Shown piece after piece: positions 17,558 through 27,100 of a stretch of DNA of 64,000 nt (within the stretch, counting starts at the first letter, position 1; each line of letters starts with the position of its first letter). The notes below the pieces were generated by a model, which made no database searches, had not been told where the DNA came from, and saw only the letters and a program-made list of their open reading frames with translations. Position numbers and translations under genes: made by a program. Location: positions 17,519 through 81,518 of the forward strand of contig JBMNUB010000010.1 in NCBI GenBank assembly GCA_050946055.1. The letters are read 5' to 3'. This DNA is from Fimadaptatus sp050946055. Lineage in GTDB: Bacteria; Bacillota; Clostridia; Christensenellales; Aristaeellaceae.

Positions 17558-18556
17558 ATGCCGTTATTGGATATAAAGAACCTGCGCACCACGTTCAGCA
17601 TACAGGCCGGAACGGTAAGGGCGGTGCGCGGGCTGGATCTTACCGTGGACTATGGCGAGTCGGTGGGCATAGTGGGCGAATCGGGCAGCGGCAAGAGCGT
17701 GTCCATGCTCTCGGTGATGGGGCTTTTGCCGGTCAACGCTCATCTCAGCGCCGATTCGATAATGTTTGACGGGCGCGAGCTTATGGGCATGGACGAACGC
17801 GAGAAGCGCCGCATGCACGGCAAGGAGATAGGCATGGTGTTCCAGGACCCCATGACCTCGCTCAACCCGCTGTACACAATAGGCATGCAGCTTATGGAGC
17901 CCATACGCATACACATGGGTCTGGACAAGAAGAAGGCGCGCGAGCGCGCGCTGGAGATGCTGCGCCTTGTCAACATACCCAGCCCGGAGAGCCGCCTAAA
18001 GCAGTATCCGCACGAGTTCTCGGGCGGCATGCGCCAGCGCGTCATGATAGCCATAGCGCTTGCGTGCAACCCCAAGCTGATAATCGCCGACGAGCCGACC
18101 ACGGCGCTGGACGTGACCATACAGGCGCAGATACTGGAACTGATGCAGGATCTAAAGTCCAAGCTGAATACGTCCATAATCATGATAACGCATGATCTTG
18201 GCGTTATAGCTAGCATGTGCAGCCGCATAGTGGTCATGTACGGCGGCTGCGTGGCCGAGACAGGCACGACGCGCGAGATATTCTATGAGCCCAAGCACCC
18301 TTACACATGGGGACTGCTGCGCTCCATACCCAAGGCCAGCATAGACGGCACGCATGAAAAGCTGGTGCCGATACCCGGCACGCCGCCCGACATGCTCAAG
18401 CCGCCCAAGGGCTGCCCGTTTGCGCCGCGCTGCCCGTATGCCATGCGCGTTTGCCGCGAGTACATGGCGCCGCAGACCGTGCTGAGCGATACGCATAAGG
18501 TGGCCTGCCACCTCATGCACAAAAACGCGCCTCATGTAGAGCGCGGGGAGGTGTAA
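17558..18556 (+). CDS. dppD: Dipeptide/oligopeptide ABC transporter ATPase DppD/OppD
   Basis: This 332-residue cytoplasmic ATPase has Walker A GESGSGKS, a Q-loop in FQDPMTSLNPLY, the ABC signature SGGMRQRV, Walker B LIIADEPTTALD and switch His in ITHDLG. The C-terminal CPFAPRCPYAMRVC segment is the cysteine motif (a probable iron-sulfur or metal site) shared by DppD/OppD proteins. AAGGAG lies about 9 bases before the ATG at 17558, preferred over GTG at 17552. It is separated from the next gene by 2 bases. Confidence 0.95.
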   Translation: MPLLDIKNLRTTFSIQAGTVRAVRGLDLTVDYGESVGIVGESGSGKSVSMLSVMGLLPVNAHLSADSIMFDGRELMGMDEREKRRMHGKEIGMVFQDPMTSLNPLYTIGMQLMEPIRIHMGLDKKKARERALEMLRLVNIPSPESRLKQYPHEFSGGMRQRVMIAIALACNPKLIIADEPTTALDVTIQAQILELMQDLKSKLNTSIIMITHDLGVIASMCSRIVVMYGGCVAETGTTREIFYEPKHPYTWGLLRSIPKASIDGTHEKLVPIPGTPPDMLKPPKGCPFAPRCPYAMRVCREYMAPQTVLSDTHKVACHLMHKNAPHVERGEV

Positions 18557-18558
18557 AG

Positions 18559-19539
<981 letters not shown>

Positions 19540-19575
19540 CGCGCGGGCAGTGAATAACTGAATATAGCGTGAAAC

Positions 19576-19613
19576 AAAGGTGCTGTCGTGGCAAAACGGA
19601 TGCAGCACCTTTT
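19576..19613 (+). terminator. Terminator of the dppBCDF-type operon
   Basis: A 10-base stem (19576-19585 with 19603-19612) encloses a 17-base loop and ends in CCTTTT. The T run is short. Confidence 0.7.
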
Positions 19614-19893
19614 GCTGTGCGCATTTGCAGGCGAGATGCAATAAGCATATGTGTTCCAGGAGATAAAACCGGTACACAGCCGGTCGCACGCACACATAAA
19701 CCGCGCGGCGCTTTTTCAGCATGCGTTTGAGGAAAAAGCGTCACGGCAGACATGGCGCATGAGCGGCACTTTTTTCCGCATGCATTGACCAAAACCCTAT
19801 GCATAGCAGATATGCCCGCACGCTTTTCGACGCGCGCGGCGCGGGATGCTTGCCTGCAAGCGCTAATGCTCATGACGCTTTACCGCCGCGCGA

Positions 19894-19922
19894 TTGCGCA
19901 GGCGCGTGGCGCGCGGTATAAT
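19894..19922 (+). promoter_or_regulatory. Sigma-A promoter of cca
   Basis: TTGCGC (19894-19899), 17-base spacer, perfect TATAAT (19917-19922), 31 bases before the cca ATG. The upstream gap 19614-19893 shows no other feature. Confidence 0.75.
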
Positions 19923-19953
19923 CGGCATATGGTACCGGCAAGGAGGCTTTGCT

Positions 19954-21177
19954 ATGACGATTGAGATGCCCGCGCAGGCGGCGCAGGTGCTTGAGACGCT
20001 GGAGCGCGCGGGATATGAGGCATATATAGTGGGCGGCTGCGTGCGCGATTCGCTGATGGGGCGCAGGCCGCTGGACTACGACATAACCACCTCGGCGCTG
20101 CCCGACGAGGTGCTTGAGTGCTTTGCGGGCGAGCGCATCATACCCACGGGCATAAAGCACGGCACGGTGACGGTTGTCATGGACGGCATGCCGCTTGAGA
20201 TAACTACATACCGCGCCGACGGCGAGTACAGCGACCATCGCCGCCCGGATAGCGTGGCGTTTTCGAGAAAGCTGCGCGACGATCTGTGCAGGCGCGACTT
20301 CACGGTGAACGCAATGGCGTACAACCCCGCGCGCGGCCTTGTAGACATGTATGGCGGCAGGCGCGATCTGGCTGCGCGCCTGATACGCTGCGTGGGCGCG
20401 CCCGAGCGCCGCTTTGACGAGGATGCGCTGCGCATGCTGCGCGCGGTGCGCTTTGCGGCCACGCTCAGCTTCGACATAGATGCGCCCACGCTGGAGGCGC
20501 TGCGCGCGCATGCTGCGGACATAGACTACGTGGCGCGCGAGCGCGTATTCGTGGAGCTGAACAAGACAGTACAGGCCGCGCATCCAAGGCGCGCGCTGCT
20601 GGCGGGCGGTGTGCTGGCGGCGCGCGCGCTGGGCGCGTATCAGCAGGACATGGCCGGGCTGGACAGGGGCGCGCGGCTGATGGAGCGCATACCCTGCGAT
20701 GCGGCGCTGCGCTGGGCGGCGCTGCTTATGCCGCTGGGCGCGGCGGGAGCGGGCGAAGCGCTGCTGGGGCTGCGCGCGCCCAATGCGCTGATAGAGCGTG
20801 TGCGCACGGGCATAGCGGGCTGCGGGCGCGAGTTCGTGCCGGAGCGGGCGAGCGTGCTGCGTGCGCTCAACGCGCTGGGTGAGCAGGGCATGGCCGATGC
20901 GCTGGCGCTCAGGCGGGCATGCTGCGAGGAGGGCGTAGAGTGCAGCGGTGATGCATCCGCGCTGGACGAGGTGCGTGCGCTCACAGACAGGCTGATTGCG
21001 CAGGGCGAATGCTACCTGCTCAGGCAGCTCATGATAGACGGCAACGTGCTGCGCGGCATGGGCTATGCGGGCAAGGGCATAGGCGCGGAGCTGAACGCGC
21101 TGCTGGACAGGGTGATGGACGGCAGTCTGCCCAATGAGCGCAAGGCGCTGGAAAGTGCGGCGATGGGGGATATGTGA
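19954..21177 (+). CDS. cca: CCA tRNA nucleotidyltransferase (class II)
   Basis: This 407-residue cytoplasmic enzyme adds or repairs the 3' CCA end of tRNA. The head domain has GGCVRDSLMGRRPLDYDITTSA (the GS/RRD-type nucleotidyltransferase motif with the DxD pair), followed by RRDFTVNAMAYNP and the EDALRMLRAVRFAATLSFDI motif that selects ATP/CTP. The C-terminal half is helical and short, with no HD phosphohydrolase motif. AAGGAGG lies just before the ATG at 19954; a longer in-frame reading from 19894 would start inside the promoter and is rejected. Confidence 0.93.
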   Translation: MTIEMPAQAAQVLETLERAGYEAYIVGGCVRDSLMGRRPLDYDITTSALPDEVLECFAGERIIPTGIKHGTVTVVMDGMPLEITTYRADGEYSDHRRPDSVAFSRKLRDDLCRRDFTVNAMAYNPARGLVDMYGGRRDLAARLIRCVGAPERRFDEDALRMLRAVRFAATLSFDIDAPTLEALRAHAADIDYVARERVFVELNKTVQAAHPRRALLAGGVLAARALGAYQQDMAGLDRGARLMERIPCDAALRWAALLMPLGAAGAGEALLGLRAPNALIERVRTGIAGCGREFVPERASVLRALNALGEQGMADALALRRACCEEGVECSGDASALDEVRALTDRLIAQGECYLLRQLMIDGNVLRGMGYAGKGIGAELNALLDRVMDGSLPNERKALESAAMGDM

Positions 21178-21415
21178 TGCGGCGGCGCATTGCGCGCATG
21201 GCTGAACATTGCGCCTTCGCGGGCGTGCATGGGATATGAGAGCGTCCGCAAGCCGCTTAAAGGCAGGCCGTGCATGAACTCATATGCGCGGATGCAACTG
21301 GCCTTGCCCGGGCATTATGGGGCGCAAGCACGCCCTAGCATGGCATGTGTCGCTTTAGCGCAATGCCTGCGTGGGTGCGCCTGAACAAGTCTAACTAAGA
21401 AACGAGAACGACGAT

Positions 21416-21769
21416 ATGAATGACAACAATAGAAAACTGGATTTCGCAAGGCAGGTGCTTTCCAAGGAACAGTTTGACAGGCTGTATAAGTCGTACAGAC
21501 AACTGTTCTGGTTTCAGATAACGCCCGTAATAGCGTTTGCGGCGCTGGCCGTACTGGTGATGATATTCGTTACGTCACAGGATGTGCCAAATGGCTATGC
21601 AGACATGAAGATGACGATACTTATGTTCGGCACGGCGCTCTTTTTGGTGCCGTTTTTGCCCGCGTGGCTGATAGTATCGCAGTTCGCATCCGGCAAACTG
21701 TGGCACAGGTACATCAAGTGGCATAAGAAGGGCAAATCGCTTGAAGAGCTGTATGACATATTTGACTGA
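21416..21769 (+). CDS. Small membrane protein with two helices, unknown function
   Basis: This 117-residue protein has a polar N-terminus (KEQFDRLYKSYRQLFWFQ), two hydrophobic segments (about 36-55 and 70-90) and a charged C-terminus with KWHKKGKSLEELYDIFD. The ribosome site is weak (AACGAGAACG). Codon use is like its neighbours, apart from more AT in the first codons. I do not recognise a family. It stands alone between cca and the convergent glmU-like gene. Confidence 0.6.
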   Translation: MNDNNRKLDFARQVLSKEQFDRLYKSYRQLFWFQITPVIAFAALAVLVMIFVTSQDVPNGYADMKMTILMFGTALFLVPFLPAWLIVSQFASGKLWHRYIKWHKKGKSLEELYDIFD

Positions 21770-21962
21770 AAGCGCGGGCATGCGGCGCGTTTAAAGCAGC
21801 AAAGAGCTGTTTTACAGGGCGCTGCTATATCCGGCGGCGGCATAAAGCGCTGCGCATTGCAGGCGTGCATATGAGCGCTCATATGCCGCAGTACGGAAAC
21901 CGATTAGCGCTGTGCGCAGAATGCACGGCGCTTTTGTCATGCAGCTATCGGCCTGATATCAC

Positions 21963-22001
21963 AAAAGAGACATCCGCGCTTGACGGCACGGATGTCTCTT
22001 T
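21963..22001 (-). terminator. Bidirectional terminator after the glmU-like gene
   Basis: A perfect 13-base stem (21964-21976 with 21989-22001) rich in A on one flank and T on the other; it can serve the minus-strand nucleotidyltransferase gene and any readthrough from the left. Confidence 0.88.
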
Positions 22002-22038
22002 GCTTTACGCTGCGCAACGCGCTATGTGGGAGGGCTTA

Positions 22039-22779
22039 TCAGTTGCCCGCGCGCTTGAGCAGTATGCTCTCGGCGTACTCAAGCTCCTCCTGAGTGTTTA
22101 CGCCCACTATCTGATCGGGGTCGTTTATGACCGCGGAGCCGACCTTGCCGCCCATCTTCATGATGATCTTGGGGGTGTCGGTCAGGTAGTACTCGCCCTG
22201 AGCGTTGTTGTTCTTGAGCTGGCTCAGCGCCTTGAACAGCCACTCGGCCTTGAATACGTATACGCCGGGGGTGACTTCGCGTATTTTGGCCTGCTCGGGG
22301 GTGCAGTCCTTCTGCTCCACGATGTCGGCTATGTCGCCGTTCTCGTCGCGGATTATGCGGCCGTATGCCGGGGGAACCTCGGTCATGGCGGTCAGCAGAG
22401 TGACGGCGGCGCCGCTCTCGGCGTGCTGACGGAACAGCTCCTTGAAGGTCTCCTGCTTGAACAGGGGCATGTCGCCGAAGCATACCAGCACGTCGCCGGT
22501 GTAGCCCTCGAGCTCGTCCTTGGCCATGGATACGGCGTGGCCGGTGCCGAGCTGCTCGGTCTGCATGACGAACTTGTAGTCGCCGGGGAACGCAGCCTTG
22601 ACGGTGTCGGCCATGTAGCCCACGACTATCACGGTGTCCTCGTGCGGTATGAAAGACACGTTCTCCAGTACGTAACTCAGCAGCGAACGCCCCGCGGCTT
22701 CGCGCATTACCTTGGGCAGGTGAGCCTTCTCGCTGTTCAGACGCTTGCCCTTGCCGGCGGCCAAAACTATAGCCTTCAT
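22039..22779 (-). CDS. Nucleotidyltransferase, GlmU N-terminal (uridyltransferase) domain only
   Basis: This 246-residue protein begins MKAIVLAAGKGKRLNSEKAHLPKVM, the NDP-sugar pyrophosphorylase signature, and has QLGTGHAV, CFGDMPL, YGRIIRDENGDI and a terminal GVNTQEELEYAE, all specific to GlmU-type UDP-N-acetylglucosamine pyrophosphorylases. E. coli GlmU is about 456 residues and has a left-handed beta-helix acetyltransferase domain; that half is absent here and the gene ends cleanly at a terminator. It would act in cell-wall precursor synthesis only if acetylation is done elsewhere. Another UTP-sugar transferase activity cannot be excluded. Confidence 0.82.
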   Translation of the reverse strand: MKAIVLAAGKGKRLNSEKAHLPKVMREAAGRSLLSYVLENVSFIPHEDTVIVVGYMADTVKAAFPGDYKFVMQTEQLGTGHAVSMAKDELEGYTGDVLVCFGDMPLFKQETFKELFRQHAESGAAVTLLTAMTEVPPAYGRIIRDENGDIADIVEQKDCTPEQAKIREVTPGVYVFKAEWLFKALSQLKNNNAQGEYYLTDTPKIIMKMGGKVGSAVINDPDQIVGVNTQEELEYAESILLKRAGN

Positions 22780-22845
22780 ATGTTACATCCTCCTGCCTTG
22801 TTTAAACGTTCGGTTTTACCACTGGGCATTTGCCCATCTGCTACA

Positions 22846-22874
22846 ATTATAGCATATCATGCCGCGTTTGAAAA
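22846..22874 (-). promoter_or_regulatory. Sigma-A promoter of the glmU-like gene
   Basis: On the minus strand: TTTTCA (22874-22869), 17-base spacer, perfect TATAAT (22851-22846). The leader contains a small GGGCA/TGCCC hairpin. Confidence 0.65.
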
Positions 22875-22960
22875 TAGCAAAATTCCACTTTTTCTACCAT
22901 GATGAAATTATTTAACCGAGCCGTTCTTATGAATCCCCAATGCCTGCGCATATAATTTGC

Positions 22961-22989
22961 GTGACAAGCGCGGCAAAAGATGGTATACT
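22961..22989 (+). promoter_or_regulatory. Promoter of the ppx-like/ppk operon
   Basis: GTGACA (22961-22966), 17-base spacer ending in TGG, TATACT (22984-22989). It diverges from the glmU-like promoter. Confidence 0.75.
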
Positions 22990-23069
22990 AATCGTATTCA
23001 ATTCTGTAATGGGCGCTGCGCGCATGCGCGATGGCGCTCCCATATATGAGCCGGAGGTGCCTTGGCAAC

Positions 23070-24803
23070 ATGGATAAGGATCCTGGGCCTGAATGCCGCG
23101 CATATGCCGCGATAATGCTGGACATAGGCAGCGCGGACATGATGATAATGCAGACGGGCGCGAATGGACCTGAGGAACTGGATCACCTGTGGCGCAGGAC
23201 GCCGCATGAGCTGATGCACGGGCGCGGGGCGGGCGGCGAAGCTGCCGTCGCTGCACTGCGCGCGCTGCTGAGCGGCTTTGTGCGCGCCGCGCGGGATTAT
23301 GGCATAGGCGAAGCATATCTATTGGTAAACGGGCTGGAGAGCTGGCGAAGCGCCATCGAAGGGATAGCGGGTGAGCTGCACTTGCGCGCGCTGTTTCTGG
23401 ATGGGCGCTGCTGCGCCGACATGGCGCTGGCCGAGGCCGCGCGGCGGCTGGGCGGCGACAATGGCCCGAGGCTGTTCATCATACCAGATGGGACACAGAC
23501 CCATGTAATAAGCGGCGACGGCAGATACGCGCTGGCATTGCCCATGGGCATGGATCGCGGCTGCTACGACGAGCTGATAGCGCTGGCGCGCGAGGGCGAC
23601 AGAAGGCGGCTTGTGCGCAAGGACGGTCAGGATGCGCGCATAATGCTCATGCGCGACGAGGCCTGCTCATGCGCGCGCGCTCTGCCCGCATCGGGACTGG
23701 AAGGTTACAGGCTTTACATGTGCATAGACATGCCATACGGCATACTTAAGCAGGGCGAGTACGACGCGCGCCGGTTTGACGGCATGGCGGAGGATATGGC
23801 GCACGCGGCCATGGAGGCGGGCGCGGGCGTGTGCTATGCGCTCAGCGAGCAGGATGTGTGCGATGAGACGTACCGCACCAGCTGCCTAAGGCGCGCACAC
23901 AATGCGCTGTGCGTGGCTTCGGCGGTGCGCGCGCGCATAAACGCCGCGTCGGTGGGCGTGATATCGGCATCTCCTCTCAGCGCGGTGGTCGAGGCACTGG
24001 GGCGCTCCGAGGGCGTGGAGCATGCGGGCAGCGATGTCGAGCTGGCGCGGCGCAGCGTGGAGGGCTATGCCGATGCGCACGGAGGCAGCATAGCACGCGC
24101 ATTGCGCATCGCCACGAGCGCGCGCATGGTGCTAAGGGCGCTGAGCGCGGCGTTTGCAGGCGATGAGTTCGCGCTGGCCGATGAACTCATGGTGCTGGGG
24201 TCAAAGCTGATAGACTGCGCCGCCGTGGACGGCGAGGAGCTGGTGGCGGCGGTGCTGCGGCTGCCCGGACTGAGCGCGCGCATGCGCGAGATGCTCTGCG
24301 CGATATGCGCGGCGGGGCGTTCGGGCGACAACCAGCTGATATACTCGTCGCTCATGCCCGGCTCGCGCGCCGACGAGCGCTATGAGGAGTCGATGTTCGC
24401 GCTGGATGCGCCGTTGAGCGACGAGTTTGCGCCCGCCGAGGACTATGATCCGGCCAGCGCATACGGCGAGGACACCGACGCCGATCCCGCAGACTATGAG
24501 AGCGCGCCGGGCGCGCAGGCGCGCGGCGGGCTGAGCATGAGCGCGGACAAGCCTCTGGCGTTGCGCGCGGCGGCAATACTGCATCTGGCGCTGACGCTGG
24601 ACGCCAGCGGCAGGGCGCGGCTGAGCGGGCTCACGGTGAAGCTGGGTGAGCGCGGGCTGCTGCTGCGCGCTTCGCTTCAGGAGAGCGCCGTGCTGGAGAC
24701 GCTGTCGTTCAAGTACAGATCGGAGCTGTTTGAGCGCGTGTTCGGCATAAAGGCGCGGCTCAAGCTGGACAAGCGCCGCCCGCAGGCGCGGCAGGCGCTG
24801 TGA
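23070..24803 (+). CDS. Degenerate Ppx/GppA-like protein, probably catalytically impaired
   Basis: This 577-residue protein keeps the layout of exopolyphosphatase/GppA: an actin-like start (AAIMLDIGSADMMIMQ), a second phosphate-loop region (LFIIPDGTQTHVISGDGRYALALPMGMDRGCYDEL), a helical middle (about 330-450) in the place of an HD domain, an acidic linker (about 460-500), and a C-terminal LHLALTLDASGRAR...GLLLRASL domain. The key loops have drifted: DIGSADM in place of DIGSNS, PDGTQ in place of DIGGGS, and no HD pair in the middle domain. It is first in an operon with polyphosphate kinase, 31 bases upstream, so a regulatory or binding role in polyphosphate metabolism is inferred. GGAGG is 12 bases before the ATG at 23070, a little long. 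Confidence 0.72.
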   Translation: MDKDPGPECRAYAAIMLDIGSADMMIMQTGANGPEELDHLWRRTPHELMHGRGAGGEAAVAALRALLSGFVRAARDYGIGEAYLLVNGLESWRSAIEGIAGELHLRALFLDGRCCADMALAEAARRLGGDNGPRLFIIPDGTQTHVISGDGRYALALPMGMDRGCYDELIALAREGDRRRLVRKDGQDARIMLMRDEACSCARALPASGLEGYRLYMCIDMPYGILKQGEYDARRFDGMAEDMAHAAMEAGAGVCYALSEQDVCDETYRTSCLRRAHNALCVASAVRARINAASVGVISASPLSAVVEALGRSEGVEHAGSDVELARRSVEGYADAHGGSIARALRIATSARMVLRALSAAFAGDEFALADELMVLGSKLIDCAAVDGEELVAAVLRLPGLSARMREMLCAICAAGRSGDNQLIYSSLMPGSRADERYEESMFALDAPLSDEFAPAEDYDPASAYGEDTDADPADYESAPGAQARGGLSMSADKPLALRAAAILHLALTLDASGRARLSGLTVKLGERGLLLRASLQESAVLETLSFKYRSELFERVFGIKARLKLDKRRPQARQAL

Positions 24804-24834
24804 ACAAAGTTATGTGCAAGGAGCGTTGTCTATA

Positions 24835-27000
24835 ATGGAAGGCATCAAGGAAGGCGCTAAGAAGAGCGGAGAGCGCGCGTGGCCCAAGGAGGACTTCTTT
24901 AACCGCGAGCTGTCATGGCTGGAGTTCAACCAGCGCGTGCTGGATCAGGCCAAGGCCGAGAGCGAGGACGCGGCGCGCCGCCATCCCGTGTTCGAGCGCA
25001 TGAAGTTTCTGTCGATAGCGTCCAGCAATCTGGACGAGTTCTTCATGATTCGCGTGGCATCGATAAACGACCAGTATCTTGCGGGCTATAAGAAGCCCGA
25101 TCCCTCGGGGCGCACGCCGCGCATGCAGCTGGAGCAGATATCCGCGCGCGTGGGCGACATGGTGGACGAGATGTATCGCGTGTTCAGGCAGCAGATACTG
25201 TCCGAGCTGCGCAAAAACGGCATACGCCTGCTGGCCGACGGTCAGCTCAGCGATGCGCAGCGCGAGTATCTGGACGAGTACTTCGAGCAGCAGGTGTATC
25301 CCGTGCTTACGCCCATGGCCGTGGATTCATCCCGCCCTTTCCCGCTGATACTGTCCAAGTCGCTGAATCTGGGCGTGCTGCTGGAGGACGACGAGGAGCC
25401 GGATGAGCCCAGCTTTGCCACGGTGCAGGTGCCGTCGGTGCTGGACAGGGTAGTGTACCTGCCGCGCGAGGAGGGCGACGAGGGCGTTCAGGCCATGCTG
25501 CTTGAGCAGGTCATATCGCGCAAGGTGGGCAGGCTGTTCCCCGGGCGCAAGGTGATATGCTGCTATCCCTACCGCGTGACCCGCAACGCCGACATGACCA
25601 TAGACGAGGAGGGCGCGGAGGATCTGCTGCGCGAGATAGAGAAGTCGCTAAAGCAGCGCAAGTGGGGCGCGGCCATACGCCTAGAGATAGACCATCGCGC
25701 CGACAAGCGCCTGCTGGACACGCTGCGCGAGGCGCTGGAGGTCGAGCCGGGCTTCATATACAGCATACATGGCCCGCTAAATCTTGACTTCCTGATGAAG
25801 AGCCTGTATAAGCTGGACTATCCCGAACTCAAGTACCCGCGCTATACTCCGCGCAGGCTGCCCCGGCCCGAGGCGCGCCAGAGCGCGCACGGCTTTACGC
25901 CCATAGAGGCGGGCGCGCAGCCATCTCATGCGGAAGCGCCCGGCATGTTCGAGCGCATAGCCGCGGGCGACATACTGATGTATCACCCCTACGACAGCTT
26001 CGAGCCGGTCATAGACCTCATACGTCAGGCCGCGCGCGACCCGGATGTGCTGGCCATAAAGCAGACGCTGTACCGCGTCAGCGGCGATAGCCCCATAGTG
26101 GCGGCGCTTATGGAGGCCGCCGAGAACGGCAAGCAGGTCACGGCTCTATTGGAGGTCAAGGCGCGCTTTGACGAGGAGAACAACATACACTGGGGCAAGC
26201 GCCTTGAGCAGACCGGCGCGCACGTAATATACGGCCTTGTGGGGCTCAAGACGCATTCCAAGATAACGCTGATAGTCCGCCGCGAGCAGGGGCGCATACG
26301 CCGCTATGTGCATCTTGGCACCGGCAACTACAACGACGTGACCGCCAACATATACACCGACCATGGACTCATGACCTGCCGCGAGGACGTAGGCGAGGAT
26401 GCGTCGGCGTTTTTCAACATGCTGACCGGATACAGCGAGCAGACCCGGCTGCACAAGCTTATCGCCGCGCCGCACATGCTCAGAGACCGCATGATGGCGC
26501 TGATACGCCGCGAGACCGAGGCGGCGCGCAGCGGTCAGCGCGCCGGCATATTCATGAAGATGAACTCGCTGTTGGACGAGCGCATAATAGCGGCGCTGTA
26601 CGAGGCCAGCTGCGCCGGAGTGCGCGTGCGGCTGATAGTGCGCGGCATATGCTGCCTCGTGCCGGGCGTGCCGGGCGTGAGCGACAATATCTGCGTGCGC
26701 TCCATAGTGGGGCGGTATCTGGAGCATAGCCGTGCATTCATATTCCGCAATTCGGGCAATGAAGAGGTGTATCTGGGCAGCGCCGACATGATGCCGCGCA
26801 ATCTGGATCGCCGCGTGGAGCTGATGTTCCCGGTGGAGGACCCCGCGCTGCGCATGCGCATAAAGAAGCTGCTGCGCGCGCAGTGGCGCGACAACGTGCA
26901 GGCGCGCGAGCTGGCTCCGGACGGGCGCTATTACCCGGTGTCGGGCGGCAAGTCGCCGTTCTCGTCGCAGGACTTCTGCATGGAGAGCGACGAGGTTTGA
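24835..27000 (+). CDS. ppk1: Polyphosphate kinase 1
   Basis: This 721-residue enzyme polymerises the gamma-phosphate of ATP into polyphosphate. Domains in order are the N-terminal helical part (FFNRELSWLEFNQRVL; SIASSNLDEFFMIRV), the head domain, and two phospholipase-D-like catalytic domains. The phosphorylated His is near residue 474 in GLKTHSKITLIVRRE, and the C-terminal YLGSADMMPRNLDRRVELMFPV is present. A family-specific insertion (residues about 345-370, RPEARQSAHGFTPIEAGAQPS) lies before FERIAAGDILMYHPYDSF. AAGGAG lies 11 bases before the ATG at 24835. It probably acts at the membrane. Confidence 0.95.
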   Translation: MEGIKEGAKKSGERAWPKEDFFNRELSWLEFNQRVLDQAKAESEDAARRHPVFERMKFLSIASSNLDEFFMIRVASINDQYLAGYKKPDPSGRTPRMQLEQISARVGDMVDEMYRVFRQQILSELRKNGIRLLADGQLSDAQREYLDEYFEQQVYPVLTPMAVDSSRPFPLILSKSLNLGVLLEDDEEPDEPSFATVQVPSVLDRVVYLPREEGDEGVQAMLLEQVISRKVGRLFPGRKVICCYPYRVTRNADMTIDEEGAEDLLREIEKSLKQRKWGAAIRLEIDHRADKRLLDTLREALEVEPGFIYSIHGPLNLDFLMKSLYKLDYPELKYPRYTPRRLPRPEARQSAHGFTPIEAGAQPSHAEAPGMFERIAAGDILMYHPYDSFEPVIDLIRQAARDPDVLAIKQTLYRVSGDSPIVAALMEAAENGKQVTALLEVKARFDEENNIHWGKRLEQTGAHVIYGLVGLKTHSKITLIVRREQGRIRRYVHLGTGNYNDVTANIYTDHGLMTCREDVGEDASAFFNMLTGYSEQTRLHKLIAAPHMLRDRMMALIRRETEAARSGQRAGIFMKMNSLLDERIIAALYEASCAGVRVRLIVRGICCLVPGVPGVSDNICVRSIVGRYLEHSRAFIFRNSGNEEVYLGSADMMPRNLDRRVELMFPVEDPALRMRIKKLLRAQWRDNVQARELAPDGRYYPVSGGKSPFSSQDFCMESDEV

Positions 27001-27100
27001 TGAAGCTAAGGCTTGCATCATCGCCATATTTCGCATCAAATCGGCCGCGTGCCGACTTGAGATATATTTAATATACACATATTACAGGGGGGGATTATCC

